From Ferrimonas balearica DSM 9799 (GTDB taxonomy: Bacteria > Pseudomonadota > Gammaproteobacteria > Enterobacterales > Shewanellaceae): a stretch of 64,000 bases of DNA. The stretch spans positions 2,999,139-3,063,138 of the forward strand of contig NC_014541.1 in NCBI RefSeq assembly GCF_000148645.1, in the 5' to 3' direction. A program made the position numbers and the translations under genes. Position 1 is the stretch's first letter. Every line of letters starts with the position of its first letter. A model generated the notes under the pieces. That model made no database searches and was not told the origin of the DNA. It saw only the letters and a program-made list of their open reading frames with translations. Below, one piece after another: positions 1-8,408 of this stretch.

Positions 1-123
1 ATCGCCGGGGGCACCGCACTGACCACCCTGCTCTCCTTTATCTTCGTACCGGCCGCCTACCGGCTGGTGCGGCAGTGGCGCAATCCGGTCAGCCGACCGG
101 AACCGGTCGCCATCGCTGCCTGA
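1..123 (+). CDS. RND efflux permease, C-terminal fragment
   Basis: The last 40 codons of a gene that begins before the window, read in frame 1 to TGA at 121-123. The fragment GGTALTTLLSFIFVPAAYRL matches the final transmembrane helix and conserved VPxxY end of HAE1-type RND efflux permeases such as AcrB and MexF, followed by a short basic tail. These inner-membrane proton antiporters work with a periplasmic adaptor and an outer-membrane channel. The substrate cannot be told from this fragment. A hairpin with a T run follows directly, so this is probably the last gene of its operon. Confidence 0.7.
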   Translation: MAGGTALTTLLSFIFVPAAYRLVRQWRNPVSRPEPVAIAA

Positions 124-130
124 GCACAAA

Positions 131-154
131 AAAACGGGCCATTCGGCCCGTTTT
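131..154 (+). terminator. Bidirectional intrinsic terminator
   Basis: A-tract, CGGGCC/GGCCCG stem with a short loop, then TTTT. It lies between the converging RND gene and the DUF465 gene and can serve both. Confidence 0.75.
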
Positions 155-170
155 CTTTGCTTGCCCTGAT

Positions 171-419
171 TCAGCCACCGTGGCCGTTCAACAAGCGCTT
201 GTGCAGCTCATCCTTTAACGCCACCCGACGCGACTTCAGCGCCACAAAGTTCTCATCAGTGGTGGGCACCGCATTGACCTCCAGACCGCGGATTTTATGG
301 TCAAGCTCATGGTACTCCTTGGCCAGCTGAGCAAACGCTTCATCGGTCTCTTTCAGGTGATGAATGACATCCCGGTACTCCGGAAAGTCGAAGATCAGAG
401 CATGGTTCTCCCCAAGCAT
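171..419 (-). CDS. DUF465 (YdcH-like) small protein
   Basis: An 82-residue, highly charged, mostly helical protein. The stretch HDLxxEFPEY-like 'NHALIFDFPEYRDVIHHLK' near the N-terminus followed by a heptad-rich helix (HELDHKIRGLE) is typical of the DUF465/YdcH family, whose function is unknown. The ATG at 419 was chosen because GAGGAG lies about 8 bases upstream; an upstream in-frame start at 434 would add five residues but lacks that site. It is a single gene converging on the RND gene. Confidence 0.8.
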   Translation of the reverse strand: MLGENHALIFDFPEYRDVIHHLKETDEAFAQLAKEYHELDHKIRGLEVNAVPTTDENFVALKSRRVALKDELHKRLLNGHGG

Positions 420-500
420 GGCACGGCTCCTCAAGCTATTGTCATTCTGCTAAACATAGCCAAGACGGTCTCAGCGCGCCTTGTTGTTGAGCCAACCGTC

Positions 501-1076
501 TTACTTCACCGGGCTTTTCGCGGCCAGCGCCGCTTCAATGGCCGCCAGTTCGTCCGCGCTGAATTCGCCGTGCTCAATCATCGACGTGATGGCCTTGGCC
601 GTGGCGGCGCGTTGCTCAATGAAGATTTTGGGCAGCACCACCTCCGCCATGTGCTTTTCCATCCGCGCGGCTTCCTCCTGCAGGCGAACCCCTTGTTCGG
701 CCAGGCGCTGATGCATCTCGGCGATCTCCAGCTCCATCTCGCCATCCTCTAATATCAGCTCGATATTGGGCACCCGAATCACCTTAACCCCGGCTTCATT
801 GTGCAGGGCCAGGGTCAGCGGCCCCTCACCGTTCAGTACCGACTCAATCATCGAGCGCCAACGCTCGGCATTCGGGTCATCACCCAGTGCCGCATCCAGC
901 GCATCCCAGTCCGGGTTGGCGGGATCCAGCTCCAGCGTGACGCGCTCCTCATCGCGCTCCACCTCCACCGATACCGGCCCCTCGGCAGCGCGTTCAATCC
1001 GGATGCTGTTGGCCAGCACCCCGGTAGACACCAGGCCCAGTAATGCCACTACCATCCAGCGAGTCAGTCGTTTCAT
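501..1076 (-). CDS. Predicted periplasmic protein of unknown function
   Basis: 191 residues with a clear signal peptide (MKRLTRWMVVALLGLVSTG, cleavage near VLA-NS). The mature part is acidic. A beta-like N-terminal half is followed from about residue 125 by a long charged helix rich in Glu, Gln and Met. I recognise no family. The ATG at 1076 has AAGGAGC just upstream. It is transcribed away from a histidine kinase/sigma54-type regulator pair, an arrangement that recalls zraP next to zraSR, so it may be a target or accessory of that system. That is inference from position only. Confidence 0.6.
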   Translation of the reverse strand: MKRLTRWMVVALLGLVSTGVLANSIRIERAAEGPVSVEVERDEERVTLELDPANPDWDALDAALGDDPNAERWRSMIESVLNGEGPLTLALHNEAGVKVIRVPNIELILEDGEMELEIAEMHQRLAEQGVRLQEEAARMEKHMAEVVLPKIFIEQRAATAKAITSMIEHGEFSADELAAIEAALAAKSPVK

Positions 1077-1130
1077 TGGTCTTGCTCCTTTTTTGCGGTC
1101 AATGGGGACAACGGCCCCGCTCACACAAAC

Positions 1131-1150
1131 CATTGAAAAAACCGTACCAA
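1131..1150 (-). promoter_or_regulatory. Possible sigma54-like promoter
   Basis: On the minus strand the sequence reads TTGGTACG-N4-TTTCA, close to the YTGGCACG-N4-TTGCW consensus with correct spacing but a T instead of G in the -12 GC. It would start transcription about 45 bases before the periplasmic-protein gene, which lies beside a sigma54-activator gene. The -12 mismatch makes this tentative. Confidence 0.25.
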
Positions 1151-1344
1151 CCCGACAAACCCCGCCAGAACCGGCATTATCAACGCCACCACGCAGTCAA
1201 TCTGCCCATATCGGCATGCCCCACCTGCCGTTATCGGGAACCCCTTGCCCCTTGCACCCCCGCTAACGCCCTGACAAGCTGGGAAACTGGCTTGGCACGA
1301 AAGCTGTATTGCCTGTTCCACCTTGTGTTGGAGTTCGCTATCCC

Positions 1345-2844
1345 ATGTCTTTGAAGCGCTACCTGTTCCTCGCCTTTGGCTCTCTGATGTTGCTGTTCAC
1401 TGTGATGCAGTGGTTCCTGCTCAGCACCCTGACCGATGACTTCCACCAAACCCTGGGCGACCAGTCCGGCCAGGTGGCCCGGCGGGTGGCTGAGGTGACG
1501 GTGGAAAACCTGTTTGATGGTGAGCAGTTCCTGATCCAGCTGCCCGAGGCACCCCACTGGCCCAACCCGGAAGCCGCCCACGAATTCGCTGAGCAGCAAC
1601 GTGAGGTGGTGATTCAGCAACTGGAAGCGGAGCGGCAACGGCAGGAGTCGATCCACCAGGAGTTGGAAGCGCTGAGCGAACAGGGCCGCGCCGTGACCGA
1701 GCACATCCTCACCCTGAATGAACCTTCCGCCCTCAGCGAAGCGGAGCAGGCCCAGCTCAAAGCCGAACTGGAAGCGGTGCGCGAACAGGCGCTGGCCCAG
1801 GCCCGCCGCATCAAGGTGGAGTTTGAACAGAACAGTGATCGGGTGTGGATCCAGGGTCTGGCGGCCCCGGTGGAGATGCACCTGATGCAGGCGCCGGAGC
1901 AACGGCTGCTGGAGGAGTTTCGCCAGACCCTGTTGATATTCCTGGCCGGTTCCGGCCTGGTGGGGCTGGGGCTGGTGTACTGGCTGGCGCAACGACTGGC
2001 GCGTCCGCTGGAGGCGCTGGATCAGGGCTGTCAGCGCTTGAGTGAAGGGGATCTGGGGCACACCATTCCGCCCCAGGGCAGCTCCGAAGTGCGCCACGCC
2101 ATCGGCGCCTTTAACCATATGAGTGGTTCGCTGGCGCGGATGACCGAACAACAGAAAACCCTGCAAAGCCGCCAGCATCTGGCGGAGATTGGCGAGATCG
2201 CCCGGGGCCTGGCCCACGCCCTGCGTAACCCGCTGCACACCATCGGCCTGGCACTGGAGCATCTGGACCAGTCCAAGCCCGACGAACGCGCCCGCTGGCG
2301 TGACCAGATCCGCGCCAAGCTGCGCCATATGGACCGCACCCTCACCGCCCTGCTGACCCTGGCCGCCAATGGCATCGACCGGCAGACTCAGAACAACGCA
2401 CGGGCGCTGGTGGACGACATCGTGCTGGAGTTGGCGATGGCCAACACCAGCGGCGTGCGGTTTGACAATCAGGTGCCCGCCGAGCTGACGCTCACCGGTG
2501 CCCACTCTGAGCTGCGCACCATGCTTCACACCCTGATGGTGAACGCTCAGGAAGCGCTGGCAGAACAGGGCGGCGAGGATGCCGAGGTGGTGATCAGCGC
2601 CCGCCAGCAGCCGGGCAGTGTCAGCCTGCTGGTCAGCGACAATGGGCCGGGCCTGTCGGCGGCGGTGGCCAATCGCCTGTTTGAGCCGCACCAAACCACC
2701 AAATCCGATGGCTCCGGCATGGGCCTCTATCTGGCCCGACGCCTCGCCCGCTTGTGGTATCAGGGTGATGTGACACTCAGCAATCGCCAGCCCGGTCCCG
2801 GCTGCCAGGCCACCCTGACCCTCAGCCAAGGAGAACAACAATGA
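1345..2844 (+). CDS. Sensor histidine kinase (HAMP, HisKA, HATPase)
   Basis: 499 residues. Transmembrane helices lie at about 7-27 and 195-214 and flank a periplasmic domain with a long Gln/Glu-rich coiled coil (about 80-160). A HAMP region (about 215-265) and an H-box with the phosphoacceptor H291 (AHALRNPLHT) follow, then an N-box (HTLMVNAQEAL) and G boxes DNGPGL and GSGMGLYLARRLA. It is a membrane sensor that phosphorylates the regulator encoded next, with which it overlaps by four bases (ATGA). The start at 1345 removes 12 unlikely residues and has GGAG upstream. The signal is unknown; the coiled-coil sensor domain suggests an envelope signal. Confidence 0.9.
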   Translation: MSLKRYLFLAFGSLMLLFTVMQWFLLSTLTDDFHQTLGDQSGQVARRVAEVTVENLFDGEQFLIQLPEAPHWPNPEAAHEFAEQQREVVIQQLEAERQRQESIHQELEALSEQGRAVTEHILTLNEPSALSEAEQAQLKAELEAVREQALAQARRIKVEFEQNSDRVWIQGLAAPVEMHLMQAPEQRLLEEFRQTLLIFLAGSGLVGLGLVYWLAQRLARPLEALDQGCQRLSEGDLGHTIPPQGSSEVRHAIGAFNHMSGSLARMTEQQKTLQSRQHLAEIGEIARGLAHALRNPLHTIGLALEHLDQSKPDERARWRDQIRAKLRHMDRTLTALLTLAANGIDRQTQNNARALVDDIVLELAMANTSGVRFDNQVPAELTLTGAHSELRTMLHTLMVNAQEALAEQGGEDAEVVISARQQPGSVSLLVSDNGPGLSAAVANRLFEPHQTTKSDGSGMGLYLARRLARLWYQGDVTLSNRQPGPGCQATLTLSQGEQQ

Positions 2845-4166
2845 GCCACTGCCCCATTCTGGTGTTGGAGGATGATCAGGCCCAACGCACCCTGCTGACC
2901 CAGATTCTGGCGGAAGCCGGACACCCGGTTGAGGGCGTTGCCACCGCCGAACAGGCTGATAAAGCCCTGGCCCAGGGGCACTGGCAGCTGCTGCTGTCAG
3001 ACTGGAAACTGGCCGAAGGGGACGCCGCCGAACTGATCCAGTCCGCCCGCCAGCGCTACCCCACCCTCGGCATCATCGTCGCCACCGCGTACGGCTCAAT
3101 CGCCCACGCGGTCAGCGCCATCCAATTGGGCGCAGACGATTACCTGGCCAAGCCGTTCCAGCGTCAGGAGCTGATGCTGGCCATCGATAAGGTCAGCCGG
3201 GCCCGCCGCCTGCGGGAAGACAACGCCGCCCTGTCGGCCCAACTGTCGGAGCAGGAGCGGCTGGTGGATCTGGTTGGCCACTCCGCACCGATGCAGCGGG
3301 TTTATCAGCGCATCCAGCGGATCAGCCAGGTGGCCGCCACAGTGTTGATTCAAGGGGAGAGCGGCACCGGCAAGGAGCTGGCTGCCCGTGCCCTGCACAA
3401 GCTGTCGCCCCGGCGCGGCCCCTTTATTGCGGTGAACTGCGGCGCCATTCCGGAGAGCCTGGCGGAGTCCGAGCTTTTTGGCGCTGAGAAGGGGGCCTAC
3501 ACCGGCGCCCATCAGACCATCGTCGGCAAGATTGAAGCGTCCAGCGGCGGCACCCTGTTCCTTGATGAGATTGGCGAACTGCCGCTGGAGCTGCAAACCC
3601 GCTTATTACGGGTGTTGCAGGAGGGCTGCATCACCCGGCTCGGCAGCAGCGAAGAGCGCAAAGTGGACCTGCGGGTGATCGCCGCCACCCACCAGGATCT
3701 GGCCAACGCCGTGGCCGATGGCCGCTTCCGCGAAGACCTCTACTACCGCCTCAACGTGATCCCGCTTGCCATGCCGCCGCTGCGGGAGCGTCCCGAGGAC
3801 ATCCCTGCGCTGGTCAACTGCCTGCTGACCCGCAGCGCCCAGCGCCACAAGCTCACCCCGCCAGAACTGACGCCGGCGCAGCTGAAGGCGCTGATGGACT
3901 GCCCCTGGCCGGGCAATGTGCGGGAGCTGGCCAACGCGGTGGAACGGCTGGTGCTGCTGGGCGAGCTGGAGCTGAGCCCCCTGCCCGCCAATCCGGGCAA
4001 TGCACCGCTGCTGCCCAGCGAGGGGATTCAGTGGGAGGTGTTGGAGCAGCGCTACCTGCAGGCGGCGCTGGAACGGGCCGAGGGCAACCGTTCCGAAGCG
4101 GCGCGACTGCTGGGGCTGGGCTACAAAGCGTTTCTCTACCGGGCGGAGAAATACGGCCTGACCTGA
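2841..4166 (+). CDS. NtrC-family sigma54-dependent response regulator
   Basis: 441 residues. Receiver domain with acidic pocket E10/D11/D12 and phosphoacceptor D54; AAA+ domain with Walker A GESGTGKE (about 172-179), Walker B LFLDE (about 239-243) and a GAYTGA loop (about 218-223) for sigma54 contact (the usual form is GAFTGA); C-terminal Fis-type helix-turn-helix ([19 protein letters not shown]). It should activate sigma54 promoters once phosphorylated by the upstream kinase. The two genes overlap by four bases and so are translationally coupled. The targets are unknown; the divergent periplasmic-protein gene is the nearest candidate. Confidence 0.93.
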   Translation: MSHCPILVLEDDQAQRTLLTQILAEAGHPVEGVATAEQADKALAQGHWQLLLSDWKLAEGDAAELIQSARQRYPTLGIIVATAYGSIAHAVSAIQLGADDYLAKPFQRQELMLAIDKVSRARRLREDNAALSAQLSEQERLVDLVGHSAPMQRVYQRIQRISQVAATVLIQGESGTGKELAARALHKLSPRRGPFIAVNCGAIPESLAESELFGAEKGAYTGAHQTIVGKIEASSGGTLFLDEIGELPLELQTRLLRVLQEGCITRLGSSEERKVDLRVIAATHQDLANAVADGRFREDLYYRLNVIPLAMPPLRERPEDIPALVNCLLTRSAQRHKLTPPELTPAQLKALMDCPWPGNVRELANAVERLVLLGELELSPLPANPGNAPLLPSEGIQWEVLEQRYLQAALERAEGNRSEAARLLGLGYKAFLYRAEKYGLT

Positions 4167-4170
4167 AACG

Positions 4171-4200
4171 CAACAGGGCGGCCCATTGGCCGCCCTGTTG
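4171..4200. terminator. Strong hairpin between convergent genes
   Basis: A 13-bp perfect stem (CAACAGGGCGGCC and its complement) with a 4-base loop lies just after the regulator stop codon. There is no good T run on either strand, so termination is likely but not certain. Confidence 0.5.
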
Positions 4201-4215
4201 CTGCATGGGAATGAA

Positions 4216-4467
4216 TTACTTCAGACCCTTGCTGGTGAACAGCACCGCGTTGTCGCCGGCGAAGCCCACTTTAATCTGTTTGTCGTCGTTGCCCCAGACG
4301 CAGCTTTCGGTGCCCATCGCCTGTTCGCACTTGTCCGCCCCGCCCAGAATGCCTTCCACTTCGGTTTTGCTCATGCCCATTTCGATTTTATCGTAGTTCT
4401 CTTGGGTCAGCTTGCTGCAGCCGGCCAGCAGCAGTACGGCCAGAGCGCCCATCATCAGCGGTTTCAT
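4216..4467 (-). CDS. Small lipoprotein, DUF3862/SmpA-like
   Basis: 83 residues with a lipobox (LLLAGC) giving a lipidated Cys at about residue 17. The rest (LTQENYDKIEMGMSKTEVE, then a Cys pair) fits the DUF3862 group of BamE/SmpA-like small lipoproteins. A role in the outer envelope is likely but its job is unknown. The ATG at 4467 was preferred to a TTG three bases earlier because it sits 7 bases from AAGGAG. Confidence 0.75.
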   Translation of the reverse strand: MKPLMMGALAVLLLAGCSKLTQENYDKIEMGMSKTEVEGILGGADKCEQAMGTESCVWGNDDKQIKVGFAGDNAVLFTSKGLK

Positions 4468-4499
4468 CAATTCACTCCTTACTCGCCAGAAAGTGGCGC

Positions 4500-5399
4500 C
4501 TAGGGTAACAGATCAAAGCGCGCAGGACAGCGTTGTTGTCCCCGGTAGGGCTGAGGTTTCGCCTGGTTCGGCTGCTCCGGCAGCGCCGGTTTCAGGTAAA
4601 CCCGCACCTCCTCCAGGTAGCCGCTCTTGCAGTGAAGACTAACCGCGCCCCCAAAACCCCACTCATCAAACCACCCCAGCACCGCAGCACGGCTGACCGA
4701 GCCCCCGGCATTGGCACGCAGCTGATTGGCCGGGGCAGAGGTGCGCAGCCACTGGCTGTAGGCCACCGCCTGTTCAAAGTAGGGCTGCTGAGCCAGGCCG
4801 GAACAGCTGCCGTGCTTGTGCCACTGGTAACGATCAAGACACACCTTGCTACCGGGCATCACCCTGTCCAGCCCCTCACGGGTGTCTTGCTCCAGCGCCA
4901 GCGGGCCATAGCCGCAGAATCGCTGCTTTTGGCTGCCGTCGCAAAACGCCGGGTGGGCCCCACGGGAATTGGAGGGCCAGAGGCCGTGCAGCACCAGGTC
5001 CGGCTTAGCACCCCGGCAATCGGGCCGGTTGCGGCCATTGCAGAAACCGGTATGCCAGCTCATCGCCAGGGTATAGAAGTCGAAATCCGCCTGGTGGGTT
5101 TTCGCCGGTGCCGGTTGGCCGGTGCTGCCCCCCTGGTGGCGCCCGCAGGTTTTGGCCACCCAGCGGCGCTGGCCTTCAACCTCCAGCAACCACCAGTCGC
5201 CCCCCGGCTTATTCTCCGCCAGCACCCGGTAATCCTGGCCGGGGCTCACCACCAGATTGCCGGGATTGGTTTGCTTGCGGATGGACTGGTAGGCCGGGCA
5301 GGCCTGCTCCGCACTCAGTGCACCGCTGGCAGGGCTTTGGCCGTGGGCAACAAAGGGCAACAGGGAGAGGGAAAACAACAGGGGCAAAAACGCGCGCAT
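4500..5399 (-). CDS. Secreted ribonuclease T2 family (RNase I-like)
   Basis: 299 residues. Signal peptide (about 1-20), an SH3-like segment (about 50-85, ending WVAKTC), then the RNase T2 fold. Both catalytic motifs are present: CAS1 as LHGLWPS with H138, and CAS2 as WHKHGSC with H194/K195/H196. The many Cys residues fit a disulfide-bonded periplasmic or secreted enzyme that cuts RNA through a 2',3'-cyclic intermediate, probably for nucleotide scavenging. The start at 5399 is chosen because the signal peptide begins there; neither it nor the ATG at 5444 has a good ribosome site. The N-terminal SH3-like domain is absent from E. coli RNase I. Confidence 0.88.
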   Translation of the reverse strand: MRAFLPLLFSLSLLPFVAHGQSPASGALSAEQACPAYQSIRKQTNPGNLVVSPGQDYRVLAENKPGGDWWLLEVEGQRRWVAKTCGRHQGGSTGQPAPAKTHQADFDFYTLAMSWHTGFCNGRNRPDCRGAKPDLVLHGLWPSNSRGAHPAFCDGSQKQRFCGYGPLALEQDTREGLDRVMPGSKVCLDRYQWHKHGSCSGLAQQPYFEQAVAYSQWLRTSAPANQLRANAGGSVSRAAVLGWFDEWGFGGAVSLHCKSGYLEEVRVYLKPALPEQPNQAKPQPYRGQQRCPARFDLLP

Positions 5400-5452
5400 G
5401 GCGATGAAATACCGAAATATCAGGGAACCGCGAAAGGGTAGCATGGCGGCAC

Positions 5453-5477
5453 AAAAAAGGGCTCCTTTCGGAGCCCT
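5453..5477 (-). terminator. Intrinsic terminator of the TonB receptor gene
   Basis: AGGGCTCC/GGAGCCCT stem with loop TTTC, followed on the minus strand by TTTTTT. Confidence 0.85.
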
Positions 5478-5492
5478 AAACGATGACGACCA

Positions 5493-8177
5493 TCAGAAAC
5501 TTTGCTTGTAGGTGGCGTACCAGGTACGGCCACGGATGTCGTACAGGGCGGTATCGGTTTCGCCGTTTTCGTCCAGACGCGGGTCTTCATCAAACAGGTT
5601 GCGGCCACCCACGCTCAGCGACCCCTGCCACGGCAGGTGATAGGTGTAGCTGGCGTTGACCGAGGTGTAACTGTCGAACTGGTCATACACTTCGCGGACG
5701 CCGGTCTCCGGGTCAACCCAGTCGTTTTCCTGCTTGCTGATGTAGTAGGCGTACAGCGCAACGGCGTGGTCGCCCAAAGTCCAGTCAACGGAGACGTTGA
5801 TGCGGTCATCCGGGTAGTACTTGCGACCGGCCTTGTCTTCCGACACGGCGGTTTCGCCAGTCTCTTCGTCGGTGTACTCCTCGGTGTACTTGAGGTAGTG
5901 GGACCAGGCCAGGTTCCAGCCAATGTCACCCAGCTGAGTCTCGTAGTTACCGCCCAGCTCGATATCCAGACCCTCACGCTCGGACGCGCCGAAGTTGCCG
6001 GTCAGGGAGTAGATCCCCTGCAGACGGCCATTGGCGCCAATCTCGTAACCCAGGCCAGGCACCACGTCACCGATGTATTCGTCGACGCCGTTCTCCCACA
6101 GGAACACCTGGGACAGCAGCACCAGATTTGGGTTGTAGTCCTGGATCAGGTTCTCCAGCTCCAGATGCCAGTAGTCGGCCTTCACATAGTGGTTGTCGCC
6201 GATGTTCCAGACCGCGCCGAAGTTGTAGCTTTCGGACTCTTCCGGCTCCAGGTCTTCGTTGCCCCCGGTGTAGGCGGCAGCGTAATCCCACTCGCCGCAA
6301 TCCGCCGGTGAGGTGCCGTTGTCGTAGCAGCGCACGTAGTTCTTACGCCAGCCGTAGCCCTCCTGCAGACCGGAGTAGAGGTCGGTCAGGGTCGGGGCAC
6401 GGAAACCGGTGCCCCATGAGGCGCGGAACATCAGGTCTTCGATGGGGTTGTAACGCAACGCCACCTGCGGGTTAAAGGTGTCGCCAAAGTCGGAGTAGTC
6501 GTCGTAGCGGCCCGCCACGTTCAACTCCAGGTTGTCCAGAATCGGGAACAGCATCTCAAAGTACGCCGCCCACACTTCACGCTCTGCGGTGCCGCCCGCA
6601 CCCCCATTGCCGCCGTAGACGTTACCGGCTTCCGCCTGGGCATCCACTTCGGAGCGGTACGCCTCCTCGCGGTAGCTGGCGCCGACATACACGCTGGTGG
6701 TGCCGCCGGGCAGCTCAAACACGTCGACGGACACGCCACCCATGGCCTCCCAGTAGGAGGATTCGTTGCGCTTGTCGTAGTTGGCTTTCACCGCATCCGG
6801 CACTTCGGAGTACGGGTCACGGGGGTCCCAGCCTTCAAACTCCCCGGTTTCGGCGTTGTAGTCGCCCACCGCGTCGGTCAGGGAGGGGGTATGGATGTAG
6901 TTCTGGCCCCAGGTGAAGTTGTTGTAGCGGTTGTGGTTAAAGGAGAAGTCCCAGCTCAGCAGGTCGTGGCTGCCATCCAGCGCGATCATAAAGTCGAGGA
7001 TGGAGTCGTTATGCTCGGCGCGGCGGTTGCCCATGGTGTTGAAGCGGTACAGCATGTGGTCGCCATTGAACACCTCCACCAGCTCATGGCCTTCGGCGGT
7101 GGTGTAGCTGGGCAGATCTTTGTCGAACCAGATCCCGGCCGGAGTCGGCGCTGAGGTGTCGATGGTTTCGTTGTAGGCCCAGTAGGCGCGGGCGGTCAGC
7201 GCGATCTCGTCGTTGATGTTGTAGCGGTAGTTCACCAACGCGTTGTCGCGGCGCTGGTCATTCTGAATGGCCGCTTCCAGGGTGTAGTCGTAGGCGCAGA
7301 TGCGGTCATTGGGGTAGCTGGCGTCCTCCAGCGGGCCAAAGAACTCGTTCTTGCCGGAGGTGTTGTAGGCGCTGCAATCACCGCTGGTCAGCGGCACCAG
7401 GTAATCCCAGCTGTCGGAGGAACGCACCAGGGTGCGGCCACTGGCCGACAGGCCGGTGTAGTCGTAGACGTAGCGCGGGTCACCGCCCTCTTTGAGCTGG
7501 TTGCGGCTGTAGTCGCGGTCCTTCATAAAGATGGCGTCGCGCTCGTAGTGTTCCCAGGTGAACACCACGGAACCCAGGTCGCCGGAGATGCCGCCGGTAA
7601 AGGTGTAGTGGTTGGACTCGCCGCCCTCCGCTTCCGGCCACTCCCCCTTGGCCGCGACTTCCACCCCGGAGAACTCCTTTCTGAGGATGATGTTGATCAC
7701 CCCGGCGATGGCATCGGTGCCATAGATGGCCGAGGCGCCGTCGGTCAGGATCTCGATGCGCTCTACCGCCGCCATCGGAATGGTATTGAGGTTGGCGGCC
7801 CCGCCATCCATTACCGGTGACTTGGCCATGCGGTGGCCATCCAGCAGCACCAGGGTATGGAAGGCACTGGACCCTTTCAGTGCAACGGTGGATTGGGAAC
7901 CCCAGCCGTTGTTGGCACCGCCGCCCCAGGAGCCGAAGGAGTTGAGGTTGGAGCTGCGCAGCGCGTCGCCCACGGTGGAGAAGCCGGTGTTGATCAGGTC
8001 TTCTGCGGACAACACGGTGACCGGCGAGGCCCCCTCCATGTCGATGCGCTTAATGTGGGACCCGGTCACCTCGATCCGTTCCGGTTCCTCGTTGTTGCTG
8101 GTCTCTTCGGCCCAGACCGGAGCGGTCGCCAGTGCCCAGGCAGCGCCGATGGAGAGCGCCAGTTGGCTGCGATTCAT
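5493..8177 (-). CDS. TonB-dependent outer-membrane receptor
   Basis: 894 residues. Signal peptide, then a plug domain that starts with ERIEVTGSHIKR and contains typical segments (VLSAEDLINTG, VLLDGHRMAKS, AVERIEILTDGASAIYGTDAIAGVINIILR), then a long beta-barrel ending in phenylalanine (YATYKQSF). It should import a substrate through the outer membrane using TonB/ExbBD energy. This type, common in Alteromonadales, often takes peptides or sugars; the substrate here cannot be read. The start at 8177 has GAGGG 7 bases upstream. It is divergent from a chemoreceptor gene, and the shared region carries two copies of a palindrome, so uptake and chemotaxis may answer the same compound. Confidence 0.93.
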   Translation of the reverse strand: MNRSQLALSIGAAWALATAPVWAEETSNNEEPERIEVTGSHIKRIDMEGASPVTVLSAEDLINTGFSTVGDALRSSNLNSFGSWGGGANNGWGSQSTVALKGSSAFHTLVLLDGHRMAKSPVMDGGAANLNTIPMAAVERIEILTDGASAIYGTDAIAGVINIILRKEFSGVEVAAKGEWPEAEGGESNHYTFTGGISGDLGSVVFTWEHYERDAIFMKDRDYSRNQLKEGGDPRYVYDYTGLSASGRTLVRSSDSWDYLVPLTSGDCSAYNTSGKNEFFGPLEDASYPNDRICAYDYTLEAAIQNDQRRDNALVNYRYNINDEIALTARAYWAYNETIDTSAPTPAGIWFDKDLPSYTTAEGHELVEVFNGDHMLYRFNTMGNRRAEHNDSILDFMIALDGSHDLLSWDFSFNHNRYNNFTWGQNYIHTPSLTDAVGDYNAETGEFEGWDPRDPYSEVPDAVKANYDKRNESSYWEAMGGVSVDVFELPGGTTSVYVGASYREEAYRSEVDAQAEAGNVYGGNGGAGGTAEREVWAAYFEMLFPILDNLELNVAGRYDDYSDFGDTFNPQVALRYNPIEDLMFRASWGTGFRAPTLTDLYSGLQEGYGWRKNYVRCYDNGTSPADCGEWDYAAAYTGGNEDLEPEESESYNFGAVWNIGDNHYVKADYWHLELENLIQDYNPNLVLLSQVFLWENGVDEYIGDVVPGLGYEIGANGRLQGIYSLTGNFGASEREGLDIELGGNYETQLGDIGWNLAWSHYLKYTEEYTDEETGETAVSEDKAGRKYYPDDRINVSVDWTLGDHAVALYAYYISKQENDWVDPETGVREVYDQFDSYTSVNASYTYHLPWQGSLSVGGRNLFDEDPRLDENGETDTALYDIRGRTWYATYKQSF

Positions 8178-8244
8178 GGTAATCCCTCTTTCTTGTTGTG
8201 ATTGCGATTCGGGGCGCCATGGGGACCGCTCACCTCCCACGAAT

Positions 8245-8282
8245 ATTGTATACATTTTATGCCCGGGTACATTGTATACATT
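8245..8282. promoter_or_regulatory. Paired TGTATACA operator candidates
   Basis: Two perfect TGTATACA palindromes at 8247-8254 and 8273-8280, 26 bp apart, each within ATTGTATACAT. The form resembles operators of GntR-type repressors (TTGTATACAA). They lie 70-103 bases before the TonB receptor start and about 130 bases before the chemoreceptor start, in an AT-rich patch. Confidence 0.5.
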
Positions 8283-8408
8283 ATTCGTTTACATATTTGC
8301 AACATCATTGAACAACGCTTTTCTTGAGGGGGATCAATTCCGTTCCTTGCTTCGAACCCTATTCTTGTCGCTGTAATTACAATGAAAAATGAGCAGTTAG
8401 AGGCGGAT

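Noticed and set aside
1290-1320. sigma54 promoter before the histidine kinase gene (TTGGCACG ... TTGCC)
   Set aside because: The GG and GC elements are 17 bases apart instead of 12, too far for sigma54.
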